Assembly (NCBI RefSeq): GCF_052044135.1
Contig: NZ_JBQDYF010000001.1
Location: 434,001-498,000, forward strand
Reading direction: 5' to 3'
From: Salinisphaera sp052044135
GTDB lineage: Bacteria; Pseudomonadota; Gammaproteobacteria; Nevskiales; Salinisphaeraceae
Length of the DNA stretch: 64,000 nt
Shown here: piece after piece, positions 59,525 through 64,000 of the stretch
Layout of the letters: the number at the start of each line of letters is the position of its first letter
Numbering within the stretch: position 1 is the stretch's first letter
Notes under the pieces: model-generated
The model's input: only the letters and a program-made list of their open reading frames with translations
The model's database searches: none
What the model was told of the DNA's origin: nothing
Position numbers and translations under genes: made by a program

Positions 59525-60517
59525 ATGACACGAGCCGTACGCATTCACGAAACCGGCCACGCCGATGTCCTGAAGATCGAGAACGTCACCGTCGGCGAAC
59601 CCGGCGAGGGTGAGGTCCGGATCAAGGTCGAGGCGATCGGCCTCAACCGGGCCGAGGTGATGTTTCGCGAAGGCGCCTATCTGGAGTCGCCGAATCTACC
59701 GGCGGGCATGGGCTATGAAGGCGCGGGCGTGGTCGAGGCGGTCGGCCCCGGGGTAAGTGATTTCGCCGAAGGCGACGCGGTCGCGGTGGCGCCGGCGTTT
59801 TCCATGAACGCCTACAGCATGTACGCCGAGTCCACCATCGTGCCCGCGTATGCGCTCACGGCGCGCCCGGCGGGGCTGGATGCGATCCAGTCCGCCGCGG
59901 TCTGGATGGCGTATCTGACCGCCTACGGCGCGTTGGTCGAGTTCGGCCAGTTGCAGGCCGGCGAGGCCGTGCTGATTCCGGCGGCGTCTTCCAGCGTCGG
60001 ACTGGCAGCGATCCAGATCGCCAATCACATCGGCGCCACGCCCATCGCCATGTCGCGTACCAACGCCAAGGTCGAGCAACTCAAGCAGGCTGGGGCGGCG
60101 CACGTGATCGTCTCGGAATCGCAGGATATCGCCGGCGAGACCATGCGTCTCACCGACAACGCCGGCGCGCGCATCGTGTTCGATCCGGTGGCCGGTGCCA
60201 CGGTCGACGATCTGGCCGCGGCCATGAGCCCGGGTGGCACGTTGTTCCTGTATGGCGCGCTGGCCAACCAACCCACGCCGTTTCCGTTGTTCGCCGCACT
60301 CGGCAAGGCGTTGACGCTGCGCGGCTACACCGTGCTGGAGATCTTCTCCGACAGCGACGCCTTTGCACGCGGCAAAAAGTTCGTGTTCGACGGCATCGCC
60401 GCGGGCACGCTCAAGCCCACGGTGGATCAGGTGTTCGACTTCGACGACATCGTGGCCGCGCATCGGTACATGGAATCGAATCAGCAGTTCGGCAAGATCG
60501 TGGTTCGCGTGCCGTGA
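59525..60517 (+). CDS. Zinc-independent quinone-oxidoreductase-like MDR dehydrogenase
   Basis: Medium-chain dehydrogenase/reductase of 330 residues. The N-terminal GroES-like domain begins TRAVRIHETGHADVLKIENV, and the NADPH-binding domain has AASSSVGLAAIQIANHIGAT near 157, the AxxGxVG-type motif of quinone reductases. The structural and catalytic zinc cysteines of alcohol dehydrogenases are missing, so a QOR-type enzyme is likely. ATG 59525 follows AGGAG by six bases; the earlier open frame is non-coding gap. The stop overlaps the GNAT GTG by four bases. Substrate unknown. Confidence 0.82.
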   Translation: MTRAVRIHETGHADVLKIENVTVGEPGEGEVRIKVEAIGLNRAEVMFREGAYLESPNLPAGMGYEGAGVVEAVGPGVSDFAEGDAVAVAPAFSMNAYSMYAESTIVPAYALTARPAGLDAIQSAAVWMAYLTAYGALVEFGQLQAGEAVLIPAASSSVGLAAIQIANHIGATPIAMSRTNAKVEQLKQAGAAHVIVSESQDIAGETMRLTDNAGARIVFDPVAGATVDDLAAAMSPGGTLFLYGALANQPTPFPLFAALGKALTLRGYTVLEIFSDSDAFARGKKFVFDGIAAGTLKPTVDQVFDFDDIVAAHRYMESNQQFGKIVVRVP

Positions 60518-61020
60518 CCGCCGTGCCGCACTGCGGCGACGATTCGATTCGACGGGCCGAGGCCCCCGATCTGGATGCGCTGATGGCGCTGGAGCGTGCC
60601 TGTTTCGCATGCGACGCCCAGTCGCGGCGCAGCATGGCGCATCTGATCGGTCGCGCCCACGGCGACGTGCGCGTCATGGACGAGGGCGGCCGAATCGTGG
60701 CGGCGGCCGTATTGCTCTATCGGCGGGGCACGCGGGTGGCCCGTCTCTATTCCATCGCGGTCGCCCCGGCCGCGCGCGGGCGCGGTTTGGCAGGCCGATT
60801 GATCGACGACGCCGAACAGTGCGCCCGGGCGGCCGGCTGCGCACGCCTGAGTGCCGAGGCGCGGTGGTCCAACCGGGCCTCGCGCGCGCTGTTCGCGGCC
60901 TGCGGTTTCAGCGAGACGCAGCGATTGGCCGATTACTACGGGCACGACCCGGGCCGATACGAAGACGGCGTGCGTCTGGTGAAACGTCTGCTATCGGGCG
61001 CCGGCCCGGTTTCGCCATAA
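60514..61020 (+). CDS. GNAT-family acetyltransferase (RimI-like)
   Basis: Acetyl-CoA-dependent N-acetyltransferase of 168 residues. The pyrophosphate-binding signature RLYSIAVAPAARGRGLAGRL is near residue 80, followed by SNRASRALFAACGF, the usual RimI-type end of the fold. GTG 60514 overlaps the MDR stop, and the RimK-like gene follows 33 bases after its stop. In other proteobacteria a GNAT, often fused to a C39-type peptidase, precedes this kind of ATP-grasp gene; no C39 part is present here. Confidence 0.85.
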   Translation: MTAVPHCGDDSIRRAEAPDLDALMALERACFACDAQSRRSMAHLIGRAHGDVRVMDEGGRIVAAAVLLYRRGTRVARLYSIAVAPAARGRGLAGRLIDDAEQCARAAGCARLSAEARWSNRASRALFAACGFSETQRLADYYGHDPGRYEDGVRLVKRLLSGAGPVSP

Positions 61021-61053
61021 TCCGGCGATCGTGAACATCGACTGGAGCGCCGA

Positions 61054-62523
61054 ATGGCCGAACCCGTGATTGTGGTCGAATCCCTGCGTGACTGGCGCGC
61101 CGCGCCGCCGGCGGCGCGGCTGGTGCTGGCCGACGACTATCTCGCCGACCCGGCCCATGCGGATGCCGGTCTGCACGTGATCAACCTGTGCCGCAGCACA
61201 CGTTATCAGAGCCTGGGTTATTACTGCTCGCTGCTGGCCGAGGCCCGTGGCCAACGCGTTATTCCGTCGGTGGCGCGCCTGGCGGATCTGTCGCGCAAGC
61301 TGCTGTACACCAGCGAAATCCCGGCGATCAACGAAGCGTTGTCGGCGCTCGATGCCGGTACCTGGCAGGCGCTGCCCGACGATTGTCATATCGTGCTCGG
61401 GCGCTGCCGCTATCCGGAGCTGGAGAAAGTCGCCCGCCGTGTGTTCGAGCAGTTCGCGGTGCCATTGATCAACCTCGAGTTGCGCGAGGCCGCCGGTGCG
61501 ATGCGGGTGGGCCGGCTGCGCGCACTCTCGCTTCGCAAGCTCGATGGCACCGAGGCCGATTTTCTTTCCGAGGCGATGAACGCCTATCTCGCCCGTGGCT
61601 GGAAACAGCCGGATCGGCGCCGGCAGGCCCGTTTCGACGTGGCCATGCTGGTCGATCGCGACGACCCGCAGCCGCCCTCGAACGAAGCCGCGCTGGCCCG
61701 CTTCGTCGCGGCCGGGCGTGAACTGGGGCTGGAGGTCGAGCGCATCACCAAGCGCGATCTCGGGCGCCTGGCCGAATTCGATGCGCTGTTCATCCGCGAG
61801 ACCACGCGGCTGAATCATCACACCTACGCGTTTTCACGCCGCGCCGAGCAGGAAGGCCTGGTCGTCATCGATGACCCCACTTCGATCTTGCGTTGCACGA
61901 ACAAGGTTTATCTTGCCGAGTTGCTCACGCGCCATGATGTCGCCGCGCCGCGGGCCGCGATCTTCGGCGACAAGGAGGTCGAGCGGCTGCCCGGACTGCT
62001 CGGTTTCCCGATGGTGCTCAAGGCGCCGGAGGGCGCATTCTCCAAGGGCGTGTTCAAGGCCGATGACATCAACGAACTGCGCGAAATCGCCGCGCGGCTG
62101 CTGGACGACTCCGAGCTCGCGCTGGCCCAGGAATTCATGCCCACGGAGTTCGACTGGCGCGTGGGCGTGCTGGGCGGCCGGGCGCTGTATGTCTGCCAGT
62201 ACATGATGGCCGGTGGGCATTGGCAGGTGGTCGACTACAACGGCGCCGACGGTGTCAGCGAGGGCGATTCACGTACGCTGGCCGTGGCCGATGCGCCGCC
62301 CGAGGTGGTCGAGATTGCGATCACGGCGGCCGGGCTGATCGGCGACGGGCTCTACGGCGTGGATATCAAGCAGACCGCCGACGGGCTGCGCGTGATCGAG
62401 ATCAACGATAACCCGAGCATCGATGCCGGCATCGAGGATGCCGTGGCCGGCGAGGGTCTGTACCGCGAGATCATGGCCGAATTCCTGCGCCGCCTGGAGG
62501 CGCGCACCCAGGGTATTGCATGA
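61054..62523 (+). CDS. RimK-like ATP-grasp ligase with RLAN N-terminal domain
   Basis: Protein of 489 residues. The first about 190 (RLVLADDYLADPA .. CRSTRYQSLGYYCSLLAEA) match the RimK-like ATP-grasp N-terminal domain (RLAN). An ATP-grasp core follows from about 280: TNKVYLAELLTRHDVAAPR, the lysine in FPMVLKAPEGAFSKGVFK, ALAQEFMPTEFDWRVGVLGG, and the metal site GVDIKQTADGLRVIEINDNPS. Such enzymes join amino acids or peptides by amide bonds, RimK itself adding glutamate to S6. Substrate unknown. Gene order with the GNAT suggests a peptide or protein modification pair. Confidence 0.85.
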   Translation: MAEPVIVVESLRDWRAAPPAARLVLADDYLADPAHADAGLHVINLCRSTRYQSLGYYCSLLAEARGQRVIPSVARLADLSRKLLYTSEIPAINEALSALDAGTWQALPDDCHIVLGRCRYPELEKVARRVFEQFAVPLINLELREAAGAMRVGRLRALSLRKLDGTEADFLSEAMNAYLARGWKQPDRRRQARFDVAMLVDRDDPQPPSNEAALARFVAAGRELGLEVERITKRDLGRLAEFDALFIRETTRLNHHTYAFSRRAEQEGLVVIDDPTSILRCTNKVYLAELLTRHDVAAPRAAIFGDKEVERLPGLLGFPMVLKAPEGAFSKGVFKADDINELREIAARLLDDSELALAQEFMPTEFDWRVGVLGGRALYVCQYMMAGGHWQVVDYNGADGVSEGDSRTLAVADAPPEVVEIAITAAGLIGDGLYGVDIKQTADGLRVIEINDNPSIDAGIEDAVAGEGLYREIMAEFLRRLEARTQGIA

Positions 62524-62537
62524 TCGGGCCGACCGGT

Positions 62538-62565
62538 TTGCTCAGGCTATGGCTTTCGCTATAGT
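62538..62565 (+). promoter_or_regulatory. Promoter upstream of malate synthase G
   Basis: TTGCTC (62538-62543), 16 bp and TATAGT (62560-62565); the -10 is five of six to consensus. It lies 76 bases before the glcB ATG, just after the RimK-like gene. Confidence 0.5.
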
Positions 62566-62641
62566 CGATTGTCCTCAATGCACCTCATTTTTACGGAGCG
62601 CGGGCCAGCCGCGCCGTCCACACAAGCGAGAAAGGCTTAGT

Positions 62642-64000
62642 ATGACCCAGCGAATCGAACGCGCCGGATTGCAGATCGGCAAGCCCTTGTACGATCTGAT
62701 CGAGATCGCTCTGCCCGGAACCGGAGTCGACTCCGACATGTTCTGGGCCGAGCTGGCCGTCCTGGTCGAGGAATTCGGGCCCAAGAACGCAGCCCTGCTC
62801 AAGCATCGCGTCGACATCCAGGAAACCCTGGACAAATGGCATCGTGAACATCGCGGCGACGCCTTCGACCGGGACGAATACCGCCAGCTACTGACCGAGC
62901 TCGAATACATCGTGCCCGAGGGCGAGGACTTCTCGGTGTCGACCGACCATGTCGATCCCGAGATCGCCACTGTGGCCGGTCCGCAGCTGGTGGTGCCGAT
63001 CACCAACGCGCGCTTTGCGTTGAACGCCGCCAATGCGCGCTGGGGCAGTCTCTACGACGCGCTGTACGGCGCCGACATCATTCCCGAGACCGAAGGCGCC
63101 GAGAAGGGCAAGAGCTACAACCCGAAGCGCGGCGCCAAGGTGGTGGCGCAGGCCGCGGAGTTTCTGGATGCGCACTTCGCGCTCGATGGCGGCTCGCATG
63201 CCGATGCCCAGGCCTATCGCATCGACAATGGCCGGCTGGCGGTCGACATCGGCTCCGGCCATGTGGAACTCGCTGAGCCGCATCAGTTCGTCGGCCATCA
63301 GGGCACGCCCAGTCAGCCGTCGGCAATCCTGCTGGTGCACAACGGCCTGCATATCGAGATCCAGATCGATGCCAACGACCTGGTCGGCAAGGACCACGCC
63401 GCCGGCGTGAAGGATGTGCTGATGGAGGCCGCCGTGACGGCCATCCAGGACTGCGAGGACTCGGTCGCCGCGGTCGACGCCGAGGACAAGGCGCTGGTCT
63501 ATGGCAACTGGCTCGGCCTGATGAAGGGCGATCTCACCGAAGAGGTGGACAAGGGCGGCAAGACCTTCACCCGCAAGCTGGCCGACGATCGTGTCTATAC
63601 CGCGGCCGATGGCGCCGAGCTGAGCCTGCCCGGGCGCAGCCTCATGCTGATCCGCAACGTTGGCCATCTGATGACCACACCGGCGGTACTCGACAGCGAG
63701 GGCAAGGAAATCCCGGAAGGCCTCCTCGATGCGCTCGCCACCGCCACCATCGCGTTGCACGACCTCAAGCGCAATGGCCCGCACACCAACAGCCGGGCCG
63801 GCTCGGTGTATATCGTCAAGCCGAAGATGCATGGCCCGGCCGAAGTCAACTTCACGGTCGCCGTGCTAGGGCATATCGAGAAGGCGCTCGGCATCGCGCC
63901 CAACACGCTCAAGATCGGCATCATGGACGAAGAGCGTCGCACCTCGGTCAACCTCAAGGCATGTATCCGCGAGGCGCGTGAACGCACCATCTTCATCAAT
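62642..64000 (+). CDS. glcB: Malate synthase G, N-terminal part (3' truncated by window)
   Basis: Condenses glyoxylate and acetyl-CoA to malate, here the single-chain G form used with glycolate and the glyoxylate bypass. The visible 453 codons run from MTQRIERAGLQIGKPLYDL to the right edge without a stop. Family sequences include NARWGSLYDALYGADII near 120, AVTAIQDCEDSVAAVDAEDK near 265, a catalytic-site region SRAGSVYIVKPKMHGPAEV near 382 and IGIMDEERRTSVNLKACI near 425. The ATG is preceded by AGAAAGG. The C-terminal domain is beyond the window. Confidence 0.97.
   Translation, partial: MTQRIERAGLQIGKPLYDLIEIALPGTGVDSDMFWAELAVLVEEFGPKNAALLKHRVDIQETLDKWHREHRGDAFDRDEYRQLLTELEYIVPEGEDFSVSTDHVDPEIATVAGPQLVVPITNARFALNAANARWGSLYDALYGADIIPETEGAEKGKSYNPKRGAKVVAQAAEFLDAHFALDGGSHADAQAYRIDNGRLAVDIGSGHVELAEPHQFVGHQGTPSQPSAILLVHNGLHIEIQIDANDLVGKDHAAGVKDVLMEAAVTAIQDCEDSVAAVDAEDKALVYGNWLGLMKGDLTEEVDKGGKTFTRKLADDRVYTAADGAELSLPGRSLMLIRNVGHLMTTPAVLDSEGKEIPEGLLDALATATIALHDLKRNGPHTNSRAGSVYIVKPKMHGPAEVNFTVAVLGHIEKALGIAPNTLKIGIMDEERRTSVNLKACIREARERTIFIN

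Noticed and set aside
60514..62523. Interpretation of the ATP-grasp gene as true rimK
   Set aside because: It is much longer than RimK (about 300 residues) because of the N-terminal domain and lacks a neighbouring rimB-like gene, so S6 as substrate is not supported.

Overview
This 64 kb window is GC-rich chromosomal DNA from a gammaproteobacterium. Three gene orders point there. The first is birA, then a tRNA cluster, tuf, trpT, secE-nusG-rplKAJL-rpoBC. The second is the str, S10, spc and alpha ribosomal-protein operons, contiguous with that cluster. The third is argH-algZ-algR-hemC-hemD-hemX-hemY, the arrangement known from pseudomonads and relatives. A halophilic or marine lineage such as Salinisphaeraceae is possible, but the sequence alone does not prove it. 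No phage, IS element, CRISPR array or rRNA was seen.

Layout. 1-4181: end of an M61-type peptidase, an acyl-CoA ligase, plsY and birA, closely packed or overlapping. 4182-9333: an islet with an OprB-type porin behind a Fur-box-like palindrome, tRNA-Thr(TGT), an APC permease and a second outer-membrane barrel. 9334-11471: tRNA-Tyr, tRNA-Gly, tRNA-Thr(GGT), the first tuf, then tRNA-Trp. 11512-23580: secE, nusG, rplK, rplA, rplJ, rplL, rpoB, rpoC. 23711-41869: rpsL, rpsG, fusA, second tuf, rpsJ and the complete S10, spc and alpha operons through rplQ, closed by a strong terminator. 42256-47866: a DUF748/AsmA-like envelope protein (minus), a 3-hydroxyisobutyrate-dehydrogenase-type oxidoreductase (plus) and argH (minus). 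47954-54585: the AlgZ/AlgR two-component pair followed by heme genes hemC, hemD, hemX and hemY. 54613-64000: an SDR/epimerase-like protein, cyanase, an EF-hand secreted protein (minus), an OmpR/EnvZ-type two-component system, a quinone-oxidoreductase-like protein, a GNAT plus RimK-like ATP-grasp pair, and the start of malate synthase G.

Functionally most of the window is the transcription-translation core (RNA polymerase, EF-Tu twice, EF-G, SecE/SecY and more than 30 ribosomal proteins) with recognisable leaders, attenuators and promoters. The accessory interest lies in the gaps: the islet that splits the thrU-tyrU tRNA block, a run of six consecutive hairpins at 59245-59432, a 16-bp inverted repeat beside a duplicated gene tail at 46173-46358, the promoter and leader between rpsJ and rplC, and the GNAT/RimK-like pair, which may be a peptide-modifying ligase module.
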